Shown piece after piece: positions 26,074 to 35,328 of a stretch of 64,000 nt of DNA. Below the pieces are notes generated by a model, which was given only the letters and a program-made list of their open reading frames with translations, was not told the DNA's origin and searched no databases. Position 1 is the first letter of the stretch. Every line of letters starts with the position of its first letter. The position numbers and the translations under genes are program-made. Source of the DNA: Klebsiella pneumoniae (GTDB lineage: Bacteria; Myxococcota_A; UBA796; SXON01); the NCBI GenBank assembly GCA_945861635.1, contig CAMAWH010000003.1:1-64000 (forward strand), given 5' to 3'.

Positions 26074-28506
26074 CTACGAATCATCCGTTTCCGGCGGCAC
26101 CGCAACGCCCGGCAACACATCGACCGCCTCGTAGTCCCCGGTCGGCTTCGCCGGCGCCCTCAGCGGGTTCACGATCTCCAACGTAATTGCGCCCTGCTTT
26201 GGGACCGGAATGAATCTCCCCTGACCCTCAGAAATAGCTTTCGTCGCCGGATACTCGATGCGGTGATGGTAAATTCCAAGGAGAACTGCCGTGAAGCTGT
26301 CGGCAATCTGGTAGAGTTCCCGAAGCGTGAGCGGACAGTCCTCGAATTGGCCGTCCATCATCACCGAATTAATAATCGCCTGAATCATTGCGCGAATGCG
26401 TTCTTCATTCGGCTCGCGAATCGTTCGGCACGCGGCCTCCACCTTGTCCGCGAGCATGATCACGCCAGCTTCGCGTGAATTCGGCTTCGGACCTGGATAC
26501 CGGAACGTGGCCTCATCGACCGGCGCGTCCGCGGCCGCCTCCTTGGCGCGCGCGTAGAAATATTGAATCAGGCCCGTGCCGTGATGCATAAAAATATTGT
26601 CGTAGATGGGCTTCGGCAGATTGTACTGCCGAGCCAAAATGGCACCTTCCCGGACATGATTGATGATCAGCTGAGCTGATTGTTCCGGCGTGAGGCGGTC
26701 ATGTCGATTTGCGCCACCACCCTGATTTTCCACGAAATACTGAGGTTTCAGACCCTTTCCGATGTCGTGGAAATAGCACGCCACGCGTGCAAGAAGCGCA
26801 TTCGCACCGATGGTTTCACAGGCAGCCTCCGAGAGCGAGCCCACGATCACGCTGTGGTGGTAGGTGCCCGGGGCCCGGAGCATCAGTTGGCGCAGTAGCG
26901 GATGGTTCAAGTTGGAGAGTTCAAGGAGCTTGTAGTCTGTGACAAACCCGAACAATTCGAATGCCGGCACCAATCCGAGTGCGAACATGGCGTTGAGGAC
27001 GCCCGCGCCCATGGACGCCGCCGCAAACCCTGTCAATCTCCCGAACTCAATGCCCCCGTCAGCGCCCGGACCTTGCGCTTTCAAGACCTCGGTGAGCAAA
27101 ATCAATACCGCGCCCACCGCTCCGGACAACAAGCCGGCGCGAAGCACACTGAGCCTCTCCCTGGCCTGGCCAACCCCAGCGGCAGCAACCAGGCCTGTCA
27201 CCAAAAGGTACGACGCCAGCGCGCTGGACTGATCGATCCCGGCGGCCGCCAACAGCGACGCGACGACCACCCACACCATGGCGGATTCGGAATTGATGAG
27301 GATGCGAATGAGCATCGCACCGCCTGCGACGGGCGTGAGCAGCCCCAGAGCGCCGACCAGCGCAGCGTCCGGCAGATCGAGAAACGAGCCCGAGCTTACG
27401 ACGATCCTGCCGAGGAGCAGCACCAACGTGAGCGCAAAGCCCATCGCTTCGAGGTCCTGCGTTCGCATCGAAAACTTTCGAACCGTCGTGCCAGCGAACG
27501 CAAATGCGGCGCCGATGAGCACCCCTACGAAGCCCAACCAGGTCAGGAAACGAATTCCCGGTCCAACGGAATCGCCGGCTTCGCGCAGGGCCGCCACCAG
27601 CGCCACCTGACGCGGTGTCCCGACATCGCCCGCCCGAACAACGCGGGATCCACGGCGCACCTGCACGGTCACTGGCGGCACACCCTCTTTCGCTGCGCGC
27701 TGCCGATCCGCGGTCACGCGCGCGTCCGCGGTGAAGTTGGGACGAATCGCCGCGCGCGCAAGGGCCGCCGCCGCCCGTACCTCTTCCGAATTTCGCGCGT
27801 TTCCGAACCGCTCCAACACGTACAGCGAGATCGCTTGACGGGCCTCGTCCGGCGTGCGGATTTGCGCAAAGTCGTCGAGCACCGTTTCATCTCTGTCGTC
27901 ACCGATGAAGGTCAGCACCGTGATCGGCCGCGCGGGGCTCGGCAACCCTGTACGATCCTCGATCACGTGGCGACGCAGGCCCGCGCCGAGAAGCTCGATG
28001 GTCAGCTCTTCGATGGCCGGATCGAACGCACTCTCCATAACGACGTCGATGACCTCGGCGTCGACCGTGAACTCGAGGGCCTTCATCACGTCGCTGCCGA
28101 TGACGCCGATCACCTCTGGCGGGACCTTGCCGTGGGTTTGCGCGGCCGCCTCCATATGGGCGGCGGTGACGCGGCGGCGCCCCATATCGAACGCCTGTGA
28201 AATCCGAGTCTCCAGTTTCTTTGCGAGGTTCAGGTCCGCGTCGAACACCGGAGCCACGTCTGCAATCGCAGCGGCTTGTCGTTCCTCTGTCGCCTGCCTG
28301 TCCGTAAACGTGAACGCGAATGGCGCAATGACATCGCGATGGGCGACCTCTCCTTCCGACAATGCCGCGGCCGGCACCGTCCGGAAGTCCGTAAGCAACA
28401 AGGCGCACGTGACGGCAACGAGCACTCCGGACACCCACCGTCGGGCGGGCAAATCCGCAGCGAACACGCCGGCCAACCGCTCAAACGCTCCCACGATCTC
28501 CCCCAC
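26074..28506 (-). CDS. pgpH: PgpH-type 7TM-HD domain phosphodiesterase
   Basis: The roughly 810 aa membrane protein has a first helix (WVSGVLVAVTCALLLTDF) and an extracytoplasmic 7TMR-HDED domain (about residues 50-300, EGEVAHRDVIAPFAFTFTD). Seven membrane helices follow (about 305-510), then a cytosolic HD domain with GTYHHSVIVGSLSEAAC, the metal pair HDIGKGL, INHVREGAILA and MLADKVEAACR. PgpH hydrolyses cyclic di-AMP in Firmicutes. Here activity is inferred from the intact HD motif. The N-terminus is uncertain: GTG 28506 overlaps phoH by 26 bases. The last 50 residues are a Pro-rich tail. Confidence 0.88.
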   Translation of the reverse strand: MGEIVGAFERLAGVFAADLPARRWVSGVLVAVTCALLLTDFRTVPAAALSEGEVAHRDVIAPFAFTFTDRQATEERQAAAIADVAPVFDADLNLAKKLETRISQAFDMGRRRVTAAHMEAAAQTHGKVPPEVIGVIGSDVMKALEFTVDAEVIDVVMESAFDPAIEELTIELLGAGLRRHVIEDRTGLPSPARPITVLTFIGDDRDETVLDDFAQIRTPDEARQAISLYVLERFGNARNSEEVRAAAALARAAIRPNFTADARVTADRQRAAKEGVPPVTVQVRRGSRVVRAGDVGTPRQVALVAALREAGDSVGPGIRFLTWLGFVGVLIGAAFAFAGTTVRKFSMRTQDLEAMGFALTLVLLLGRIVVSSGSFLDLPDAALVGALGLLTPVAGGAMLIRILINSESAMVWVVVASLLAAAGIDQSSALASYLLVTGLVAAAGVGQARERLSVLRAGLLSGAVGAVLILLTEVLKAQGPGADGGIEFGRLTGFAAASMGAGVLNAMFALGLVPAFELFGFVTDYKLLELSNLNHPLLRQLMLRAPGTYHHSVIVGSLSEAACETIGANALLARVACYFHDIGKGLKPQYFVENQGGGANRHDRLTPEQSAQLIINHVREGAILARQYNLPKPIYDNIFMHHGTGLIQYFYARAKEAAADAPVDEATFRYPGPKPNSREAGVIMLADKVEAACRTIREPNEERIRAMIQAIINSVMMDGQFEDCPLTLRELYQIADSFTAVLLGIYHHRIEYPATKAISEGQGRFIPVPKQGAITLEIVNPLRAPAKPTGDYEAVDVLPGVAVPPETDDS

Positions 28507-29521
28507 GTTCCATCGCGCGAGCCGCACGGCGCGCCGCGTCCACGCGCACCGACTCGCGCTCGTACGCGCGCACGACCTCACTGACGAGGGGATGCCTCAC
28601 GATGTCAGCATCCGTAAACCGCACGATGTCGATGCCGTCGATGCCATCGAGAATGCGAATCGCCTCCGTGAGGCCCGAGCGCACATTCCGCGGCAAGTCC
28701 ACCTGCGTGACGTCACCGGTGACAGCGGCGCGGGATTCATTTCCCAGGCGCGTGAGGAACATTTTCATCTGCTCGCCCGTGGCATTCTGGGCCTCGTCCA
28801 GAATGATGAACGCGTCGTTCAGTGTCCGGCCACGCATGAATGCGAGCGGCGCGACCTCGATGACGCGCTTCTCGATCAATCGGGCCGCCCGGTCCTCGTC
28901 CACCATGTCGTAGAGCGCGTCGTAGAGCGGCCGCAGGTACGGGTTCACCTTTTCGGCGATGTCTCCAGGGAGGAAGCCCAGCTTTTCACCGGCCTCCACC
29001 GCCGGGCGACACAATACGATTCGCCGAACCTCCTCCTTGAGCAGCGCGGAGACGGCGACGGCCATGGCCAAATACGTCTTTCCCGTACCCGCAGGTCCGA
29101 CGCCAAAAACAATGTCGTTCTCGCGGAAGGAGCGGACATACGCGCGTTGGCGGGGAGTCCGCGGGTAAATAGCCTTTTTCCGCACGCCCGTCAGTACGAT
29201 GTCGGCGTGGTACTCGAGCAGGCGCGCTTCCGGCTCACCGCGCAAGAGCCGGCACGCCTGATCCACATCGGCCGGAGTAATGTGGAGCCCGGTGGCGGCA
29301 AGTTCATAGAGTTGGTTCAACACGCGCACGGCCAGATCGACGTCGTCCACGCTGCCGACGACCCGCAATTGTGCGCCGCGCTGGCTCAGGCGCGCACCCG
29401 TGCATTTCCCAACGATCAGCAGGTTCTTTCCCAGCTCTCCAGCAACCTCCCGCAGGCGGTCGGCGTCGTTGAAGTCAAGCCAGCAATCGGGTTGAGAGTC
29501 GTCGATGCGCGTTTCCCCCAA
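28481..29521 (-). CDS. phoH: PhoH-like ATPase
   Basis: The roughly 346 aa protein has an N-terminal KH-like region (GKNLLIVGKCTGARLSQRG), then a P-loop ATPase: DIVFGVGPAGTGKTYLAMA (Walker A), VLCRPAVEAGEKLGFLPGD, MRGRTLNDAFIILDEAQN (Walker B) and AVTGDVTQVDLP. It is likely an RNA-associated ATPase, partner of ybeY and pgpH. The open frame runs far upstream, but the family homology starts about residue GETRIDD, for which TTG at 29521 is the nearest start codon. The ribosome site is weak, so the start is tentative. It is divergent from the alanine dehydrogenase-like gene. Confidence 0.9.
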   Translation of the reverse strand: MGETRIDDSQPDCWLDFNDADRLREVAGELGKNLLIVGKCTGARLSQRGAQLRVVGSVDDVDLAVRVLNQLYELAATGLHITPADVDQACRLLRGEPEARLLEYHADIVLTGVRKKAIYPRTPRQRAYVRSFRENDIVFGVGPAGTGKTYLAMAVAVSALLKEEVRRIVLCRPAVEAGEKLGFLPGDIAEKVNPYLRPLYDALYDMVDEDRAARLIEKRVIEVAPLAFMRGRTLNDAFIILDEAQNATGEQMKMFLTRLGNESRAAVTGDVTQVDLPRNVRSGLTEAIRILDGIDGIDIVRFTDADIVRHPLVSEVVRAYERESVRVDAARRAARAMERGGDRGSV

Positions 29522-29566
29522 AACCGGCCCTAACCCGTCGGCACCAAACGCAATAATGCCGCGCCC

Positions 29567-30562
29567 ATGCGCATCAGCATCCCACGTGAAACCTGGCCGT
29601 GTGAAGCCCGAGTCGCAGCGACACCGAGCGCGGTGCACCTGCTCATTTTGGAAGGACACAGCGTGATCGTAGAGCAGAACGCCGGATCCGCCAGTGGATT
29701 TGCTGACGACGCCTACATCATCGCGGGTGCCGAAATTGCGCCGACGCCGGAGGAGACGTTCGACCGGGGCGAGTGGATCTGGAAGGTCCTGCGGCCGACC
29801 GCACACGAATCTCGGTTGCTGCGCGCGGGTCAGGCCCTGTTCGCCTGCCTTCACGTGGGGGAGCCGCTCCCCGAAGGCGTGCGCGCGATTGCCGCGGAAC
29901 GCGCACAACTCGGAACGGAATCGCCGCCGGTGTTGGCGGCGATGAGCGAGATCGCGGGGCGTCTTGCCGTCGGCATTGCAAGCCACGTTCTACAACGCCA
30001 GCACGGCGGACGCGGGTTGTTTCTCGGTGGGGTCACGGGCGTCGAGTCGGCGCGGGTGGTTGTCATAGGCGCCGGAAATGCCGGTCGCGCGGCGGTCCGA
30101 ATGGCGGCCGCCATGGGAGCGGAAGTTGTTGCCCTGGACACGGATATCGGGCGGCTGCGTGCGCTCGGCGAACACGTCCGCGTCGGCACGCTCTACGCGA
30201 CGGCGCACAACGTCGAACGCGCCCTTGCGACGGCTGACGTCGTGATCGCAGCAACGCGAGCCACGGACGCCGATCACGACGCCCTTTCCGCGATGGGACC
30301 CCGGGCGCCGCGCGTCGCCACGCGCGCCCATCTGGCGCTCATGCAACCCGGCGCCGTCATCGTCGACCTTTCGATCACGGACGGCGGTGCCTTCGAAAGT
30401 ACGCCCGTGACGTCGCTGGACTCCCCGTCGCGTCTCCTCGATGGCGTGGTCCATGTCGGCGTTCCCAACCTTCCCGGCGGCGTTCCTCGGACGGCGTCTA
30501 TTGCGCTCTCGCAAGCCGCCTTGCCGATCCTTCGCGCGCTGCTTCGGACCGCGCCGAAATAG
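29567..30562 (+). CDS. ald: alanine dehydrogenase-like protein
   Basis: The 331 aa member of the alanine dehydrogenase/transhydrogenase family has the start RISIPRETWPCEARVAATP (substrate Arg), WKVLRP (catalytic-region Lys), ACLHVGEP (His 96 equivalent), AMSEIAGRLAV, a Rossmann turn VIGAGNAGRAAVRMAA and VPNLPGGVPRTASIALS. It is about 40 residues shorter than typical Ald because the segment after the His motif is trimmed. The normal AIDQGG, with catalytic Asp 270, reads SITDGG, so activity on alanine is doubtful. It is divergent from phoH. Confidence 0.72.
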   Translation: MRISIPRETWPCEARVAATPSAVHLLILEGHSVIVEQNAGSASGFADDAYIIAGAEIAPTPEETFDRGEWIWKVLRPTAHESRLLRAGQALFACLHVGEPLPEGVRAIAAERAQLGTESPPVLAAMSEIAGRLAVGIASHVLQRQHGGRGLFLGGVTGVESARVVVIGAGNAGRAAVRMAAAMGAEVVALDTDIGRLRALGEHVRVGTLYATAHNVERALATADVVIAATRATDADHDALSAMGPRAPRVATRAHLALMQPGAVIVDLSITDGGAFESTPVTSLDSPSRLLDGVVHVGVPNLPGGVPRTASIALSQAALPILRALLRTAPK

Positions 30563-30589
30563 TCAAAGTGCGGCCGCGTACCCAGCGCC

Positions 30590-31786
30590 TCAGTGTTTTT
30601 TGTCTCCGCCCTGCTTTTTCTGTACCGCCATTTTTCCGGCAAGTCCGAACACGACGCTGGAGACGTTGCGATTGTGCCCGAGGGCTTCAAGATCCTTGAC
30701 CTGAAGTACGTTCACGATGCCGACCGCAACGCTCGGCGGACAACGTGGGTTGTTGACCAGCGCCACCTTGATCGGATACTTCCGCATCCACTCCCGATTC
30801 GCCGCCATCTCGCGGAGTACGTCGTCCGGAAGATTTCGATTTCCCGCGTGCGCAATGACCTCGGCGTCCGTCAATCGGCCGCTTTTCACAACGGCGACCG
30901 CAACCTGTTTGTTCCGATCGCGAATGAGAATGCCGCGCGACTCCTTGTTGCCAAGATAAGCGAGCTTGATCTTCTGTCCTGGCGACATGTTCGCGATGCG
31001 CCGTGCGATCGATTGGCGGTGCTCGGGCACGGCATCTCCACCGGCCCCCTCGTCGATCATGTCGAGCGAAAAATCGTCGTCGATCTTGAAATCGAACGAA
31101 AATCCGCGCGTCGTACCGGCGGCGGTCTTGAGTTTGTCGAGGTCGAAAACTTCGAGGCGCTTTCGATTCTCCAGCAGCGGCGAAGCCCTGCCCGACAATG
31201 CGGCCTCGACCTCCGCATCCAAATCGAATGCTGGCGCAGACTTCGGAGGCGGAAGGGCACCGCCTCGGGTTTCGGGCAGCTCGGGCAGGCACCGCTGCAT
31301 GCGAAGGAACGAGATGGCGCGCTCCAACGCTTCGGGTGGCGTGTTCAGGTTTCCGTGCAACGCGACGACGACATCCGGCGTAATTAACATTCTCTCGTGA
31401 TTTTCCGCGATTTGCTCGGCCAGCGGACGCGGCGCGCGGGCAGCGATGAGGAGCGCCGTGCGATCATTTGCGCAGCGGACGTGAATGATGGCCTCGTCCA
31501 AGGTGGGGTCTGGCCGGACCTGCGCGAGCAGCTCGAGCACTTTCGGGTGGCTCCGCTGGTTGATCGCCAGATGTACGTTGGGCACGCACTTGATCGTCGC
31601 AACTGCGGCGTCTCGGATTTCCTCATCCGCGTCACAGGACAGCGCGTAGAGCGCGCCGAGCAAGGCTTCCGTTTCCGCTGGCAGCTGCCCCCTTGCAACC
31701 GCGAGTCGTGTCGCCCGGGGCGCGTCCGGCGACACGAACGGCATCAGCGCGTCGGGAATACCGAGTTTGTCGTACGGAATGTTCAT
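30590..31786 (-). CDS. hypothetical HEAT/ARM-like repeat protein
   Basis: The 398 aa protein is not assigned to a named family. The N-terminal half (1 to about 180) has paired helices typical of HEAT-like solenoids (LLGALYALSCDADEEIRDA, then AINQRSHPKVLELLAQ). A charged linker with an acidic patch (about 190-255) follows, and then a C-terminal helical half (IARRIANMSPGQKIKLAYLG, MAANREWMRKYPIKVALVNN) that looks like a second solenoid with the N-P repeats. There is no signal peptide, so it is probably cytosolic. The ATG at 31786 overlaps the coaX stop (ATGA), so it is translated with coaX. Similar proteins seem common in myxobacteria (from memory). Confidence 0.6.
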   Translation of the reverse strand: MNIPYDKLGIPDALMPFVSPDAPRATRLAVARGQLPAETEALLGALYALSCDADEEIRDAAVATIKCVPNVHLAINQRSHPKVLELLAQVRPDPTLDEAIIHVRCANDRTALLIAARAPRPLAEQIAENHERMLITPDVVVALHGNLNTPPEALERAISFLRMQRCLPELPETRGGALPPPKSAPAFDLDAEVEAALSGRASPLLENRKRLEVFDLDKLKTAAGTTRGFSFDFKIDDDFSLDMIDEGAGGDAVPEHRQSIARRIANMSPGQKIKLAYLGNKESRGILIRDRNKQVAVAVVKSGRLTDAEVIAHAGNRNLPDDVLREMAANREWMRKYPIKVALVNNPRCPPSVAVGIVNVLQVKDLEALGHNRNVSSVVFGLAGKMAVQKKQGGDKKH

Positions 31787-32526
31787 GTGGGCTCCATACA
31801 TAGCCGCAGGCCGTGCAAGGTCAAATCAAGTTCAACGGAGTCGATTTCCCGGCATAGCGGGCCGAACAAGGCGGCCAAGCCACCCGTCGCAATGCACGGC
31901 ACGCCCGGACCTGCCGGCGCCAACTCCGCCTTGATCCGCCGCGCGAGCCCGTCCACCAGTCCAGCGTACCCGATCACAGCACCCGATTGCATGGCCGAGC
32001 GCGTCGTGATTCCGATCGCACGTGCCGGGGCGACCAATTCAATCCGCGGCAGCCGAGCCGTGCGCGCGTGCAACGCCTCCGCCGCGGTGCCCGGTCCCGG
32101 AGCTATCGCCCCGCCGACAAACACACCATCGGACGCGACAGCATCGAACGTGGTCGCCGTGCCGATGTCGATCACCAGAAAAGGCGCCACGAGTCTCTGT
32201 CGTGCCGCGACGATGTTGATCAAGCGGTCCGGTCCTACCTCACCCGGAACGGGCCCGCGCATCGCAACCGGTACGTTGCTGGCGTCGATCACCGTCAGCG
32301 GCACGCCGATGCTCGACGCTGCCCGGCGAAACGCCCCGATCGCGGCTGGAACAACGCTGCCGAGCACGATGGCATCGACGCGATGCCCAAACTCGCTTTG
32401 AATCAATTCCAGCCACGGCTCCTCCGGATTCTCCGACGTCGGCCGGCGCACGCGCGCTACCACAATGCCCTCCTGAAACAACGCCAACGCCGTCTTGCTG
32501 TTGCCGATATCGACCGCGAGGAGCAT
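31783..32526 (-). CDS. coaX: type III pantothenate kinase
   Basis: CoaX phosphorylates pantothenate in coenzyme A synthesis. It is a 247 aa ASKHA-fold protein with phosphate loop 1 LLAVDIGNSKTALALF, the GPDRL motif (EVGPDRLINIVAARQ), FLVIDIGTATTFDAV with the catalytic-region Asp, and GGAIAPG. The second part of the dimer interface (IATGGLAALFG) is present. Type III enzymes escape feedback by CoA. birA lies nearby but is separated by a phosphatase-like gene on the other strand. Confidence 0.94.
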   Translation of the reverse strand: MLLAVDIGNSKTALALFQEGIVVARVRRPTSENPEEPWLELIQSEFGHRVDAIVLGSVVPAAIGAFRRAASSIGVPLTVIDASNVPVAMRGPVPGEVGPDRLINIVAARQRLVAPFLVIDIGTATTFDAVASDGVFVGGAIAPGPGTAAEALHARTARLPRIELVAPARAIGITTRSAMQSGAVIGYAGLVDGLARRIKAELAPAGPGVPCIATGGLAALFGPLCREIDSVELDLTLHGLRLCMEPT

Positions 32527-32568
32527 CGTTTTGCGCTATATCCCGACCGCTTGTACGACCGTCCCACC

Positions 32569-33183
32569 ATGGGGATCATCCCTTCGACCGTGGTCACGCG
32601 GGTCCATCTCTTTCGCCATGGAGAGGTGCAAACCGGCGCCAAGCGCGTCTGCCGTGGGCACTCGGACGTGCCGTTGTCCGACGTTGGAAGAGAACAGTCT
32701 TCAAGAACCGCGGCTTGGTTTCATGCGACGTATGGAACCCCCGACCGCGTCGTGAGCTCCGATTTGTCGCGGTGTGCCGATTTCGCACGCGCCATTACCC
32801 CCAACCCGCTCCTGGTGCGCGATCTACGAGAGCAGGACATGGGCGCATGGGAGGGGCAAACCTGGGAGTCGCTCACCGCGGACGATGGTGCGGCGGTGAC
32901 CGCCTATTGGACGGACTACGTGCACGCGCGGCCCACCGACGGCGAGTCCTACGGGGAGGCCGCCGCCCGGGCCATCGCTTGGTTTGAGGCGCAGTCCTTC
33001 GCTGGCGAGCGTGTGGTGGTCGTGACGCACATCGGCGTAATTCGAGCGCTTTTGTGTCATTGGCTGGGGCTCGGCCTCGACCAGAGTCTGCGCTTCGCCC
33101 CCGGCTACGCTTCACACACGAGCGTGCTCATGGCCGAGGCCGGGGTGGTGATCGAACGTTTTGGGGAGAGCGTTGCAGGGTAA
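32569..33183 (+). CDS. histidine phosphatase family protein (CobC/PGM-like)
   Basis: The 204 aa protein has the RHG catalytic motif near the N-terminus (VHLFRHGEV), PLSDVGREQ, the acid-region LREQDMGAWEGQTW and the second catalytic His in VVTHIGVIRALLCH. Spacing fits the branch of the family that includes alpha-ribazole phosphatase and small phosphoglycerate mutase-like enzymes. The substrate cannot be told from sequence, and no cobalamin genes are nearby. ATG at 32569 lies 42 bases from the divergent coaX start. Confidence 0.85.
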   Translation: MGIIPSTVVTRVHLFRHGEVQTGAKRVCRGHSDVPLSDVGREQSSRTAAWFHATYGTPDRVVSSDLSRCADFARAITPNPLLVRDLREQDMGAWEGQTWESLTADDGAAVTAYWTDYVHARPTDGESYGEAAARAIAWFEAQSFAGERVVVVTHIGVIRALLCHWLGLGLDQSLRFAPGYASHTSVLMAEAGVVIERFGESVAG

Positions 33184-33204
33184 GGACGATGGTTCGCCTC
33201 GCCT

Positions 33205-33852
33205 CTACTCCACCTCCCCCGTCGTCACCGCCACCCCCCCCACGATCAGCGCCCCGTCGTCACGAATCTCCGTCGCCACCCCCTCCACCACGGCGTGCCC
33301 AGCGACGCGAACGTGCCTGCCCAACGTGTGCGCCCGCGCCCGCCACAGTGCCAACCCCGGCAGCGGGGCCCGCAACACGGCGATCACGGCGCCCAACACC
33401 GCCTCCCGATCCTGTGGCGCCCCCCTGGTCATCGCAAGGGACACTGCGTTCGGAAGCCCCGGAAACTCTGACTGGTTCACATTGAGCCCTAGCCCAAGCA
33501 GCACGTAGCGAATCAAATCTCCGTGGGTCTCCATCTCGGCGAGGATCCCCCCAAGTTTGCGCCCGGTGTCGTCTACCAAATCGTTGGGCCACTTCACGCG
33601 CACGTCCAGCGCCGCCGCCAAAGCCGCAGCCGCCCCAAGCGTGAGGAGCGGCGCCTCCCGTGGAGCGCAGGTTGGACGCAGGATCACGGTGACGTAGAGA
33701 TTCTGACCCGGCGGCGACGCCCACGTCCGACCCCGCCGACCCCGCCCGCCGGTCTGCTCGTCTGCAACGACGACGCACCCGTGGGGTGCGCCAGCCTCCG
33801 CCCGCGCGCGCGCCACCTCCTGCGTACTGCCTACCGTGTCGTACCGCTCCAT
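33205..33852 (-). CDS. birA: biotin--[acetyl-CoA-carboxylase] ligase
   Basis: BirA attaches biotin to the carboxyl carrier protein. The 215 aa protein is a stand-alone catalytic domain: TVGSTQEVARARAEAG, the biotinyl-AMP loop GGRGRRGRTWASPPGQNLY, VKWPNDLVDD with the catalytic Lys, GGILAEM and GLGLNVNQ. The DNA-binding helix-turn-helix of E. coli BirA is absent, so it is not a repressor. ATG 33852 follows the upstream phoH-like stop by three bases. A GTG at 33855 is the alternative. Confidence 0.93.
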   Translation of the reverse strand: MERYDTVGSTQEVARARAEAGAPHGCVVVADEQTGGRGRRGRTWASPPGQNLYVTVILRPTCAPREAPLLTLGAAAALAAALDVRVKWPNDLVDDTGRKLGGILAEMETHGDLIRYVLLGLGLNVNQSEFPGLPNAVSLAMTRGAPQDREAVLGAVIAVLRAPLPGLALWRARAHTLGRHVRVAGHAVVEGVATEIRDDGALIVGGVAVTTGEVE

Positions 33853-33855
33853 CAC

Positions 33856-35241
33856 CTACAAGAGCGCGGCCGCCGCTTCCGCAAGCGGGCTGCGCTCCCC
33901 CTTTCGGAGGGTGACGTGTCCCGCCATCGGCGACATGCGGAAACGTTCGACGACGTAGGACAGCCCGTTCGACGTAGCATCGACGTAGGGATTATCGATC
34001 TGGTACCGGTCCCCGGTGAGGATCACCTTCGTACCTTCTCCTGCACGCGTGATGACCGTCTTCACCTCATGCGGCGTCAGGTTCTGCGATTCGTCAATCA
34101 CCAGGTACTGGCGCGGCAATGAGCGCCCGCGAATGTAGGTCAGCGGCTCGATTTCGATGATCTTCTGGTCGATCAGCGTCTGGTAATTGGGTGCGTGCGG
34201 CTTGCCGGTACGGCTTCCGTTCTGGGCGGGAATCGCCGTATCCTCTCCTCCGCAAAGCAGATCCAGACTGTCGAAGATGGGCTTCATCCACGGGTTCAGC
34301 TTCTCCTCCAGCGAACCCGGCAGGAAGCCGATGTCCTTGCCGAGCGGGAACACGGGCCGAGCCACCACCAACCGTCGGTACCGCTTTTCGTCGGCTACGC
34401 GCTGTAACCCCGCCGCAATCGCCAACAAGGTCTTGCCGGTGCCCGCCATGCCGTCGAGCGTGACGAGTGCCACGGAGTCGTCGAGCAGCAGATCGAGCGC
34501 GAACAACTGCTCCCGGTTGCGCGCGAAGATTCCCCAGACACCTTCCTTGTGCCGGCCCACGAGCACCAACCGCTTCTGGCGCTGGTCAAACCGGGCCATC
34601 GCCGTGTTGCTGGGATTCGCGGCGTTCTTCAGGATGACGAACTGGTTGGGGCTCACCACCTCGCCTTCTTCGGGCAGGTACCCCTTCGCGTAGATTTCGC
34701 TCACGACGTCACCGTCGACCTCTCGCTCGACCACACCCGTGTAGGCTTCATCGATTTCGATGTGACCGTGCTCGTAGTCTTCCGCCAACAACCCGAGCGC
34801 ATCTGCCTTCAGGCGCATGTTTGTGTCGCGACTGACAAACACGACCTGACCGGAGTCGCTGGCCTTGTGCAGGCGTAAACAGACGCGCAGGATGATGTTG
34901 TCGTTGCAGTCGGAAGCGCCACCGAAGATCGGCTTGGTATCGTCTGAACTTCCCAGTTCCACGCGCAGGCGGCCACCGCCGGGCAAGGGCACGCCGTCAC
35001 TGAGGCGGGCCTTGGCCCGCATGTCATCGAGCTGCCGCGAAATCGTTCGTGCGGCGCGACCGCGCTCGGTCAACTCCCTCTTGAACTTGTCCATCTCCTC
35101 GATGACGGTGATGGGCAGGACCAGATCGTGCTCGTGAAAAACCAGGAGCGAACCAGGGTCGTAGAGAAGGACGTTCGTATCAAGGACATAGGTCCGCTTT
35201 CCGGGACCGTGAAGGGATGAAGGTGCCAGAGGATGCTCCAA
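33856..35241 (-). CDS. PIN-PhoH family ATPase (PhoH2-like)
   Basis: The 461 aa protein fuses an N-terminal PIN nuclease-like domain (TYVLDTNVLLYDPGSLLVF with acidic residues, later FVSRDTNMRLKADALG) to a PhoH ATPase (VTLDGMAGTGKTLLAIAAG, the Walker A motif, and VVARPVFPLGKDIGFLPGS, then IEPLTYIRGRSLPRQYLVID with ESQN). PhoH2 proteins act as RNA helicase-nucleases. It starts at an ATG at 35241 and ends just before birA. This is a second PhoH in the window, besides the one at 28.5-29.5 kb, with a different architecture. Confidence 0.9.
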   Translation of the reverse strand: MEHPLAPSSLHGPGKRTYVLDTNVLLYDPGSLLVFHEHDLVLPITVIEEMDKFKRELTERGRAARTISRQLDDMRAKARLSDGVPLPGGGRLRVELGSSDDTKPIFGGASDCNDNIILRVCLRLHKASDSGQVVFVSRDTNMRLKADALGLLAEDYEHGHIEIDEAYTGVVEREVDGDVVSEIYAKGYLPEEGEVVSPNQFVILKNAANPSNTAMARFDQRQKRLVLVGRHKEGVWGIFARNREQLFALDLLLDDSVALVTLDGMAGTGKTLLAIAAGLQRVADEKRYRRLVVARPVFPLGKDIGFLPGSLEEKLNPWMKPIFDSLDLLCGGEDTAIPAQNGSRTGKPHAPNYQTLIDQKIIEIEPLTYIRGRSLPRQYLVIDESQNLTPHEVKTVITRAGEGTKVILTGDRYQIDNPYVDATSNGLSYVVERFRMSPMAGHVTLRKGERSPLAEAAAALL

Positions 35242-35328
35242 GGGAGGGGCGTGGGGCGGGGAGGAAGCCGGCGGGGGATTGCCGGCGCGGGGGGAAGGGC
35301 GGGGAGAGACGAGGCGCGTGGAGCGGCC

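Noticed and set aside
26902-28200. 432 aa open frame opposite pgpH
   Set aside because: Antisense shadow of a well-supported membrane phosphodiesterase gene.
27854-29533. 559 aa open frame opposite pgpH and phoH
   Set aside because: Spans two convincing genes on the other strand, Ser/Arg-rich, no motif.
29522-29986. upstream extension of the phoH frame
   Set aside because: Lies opposite the alanine dehydrogenase-like gene and has no PhoH homology.
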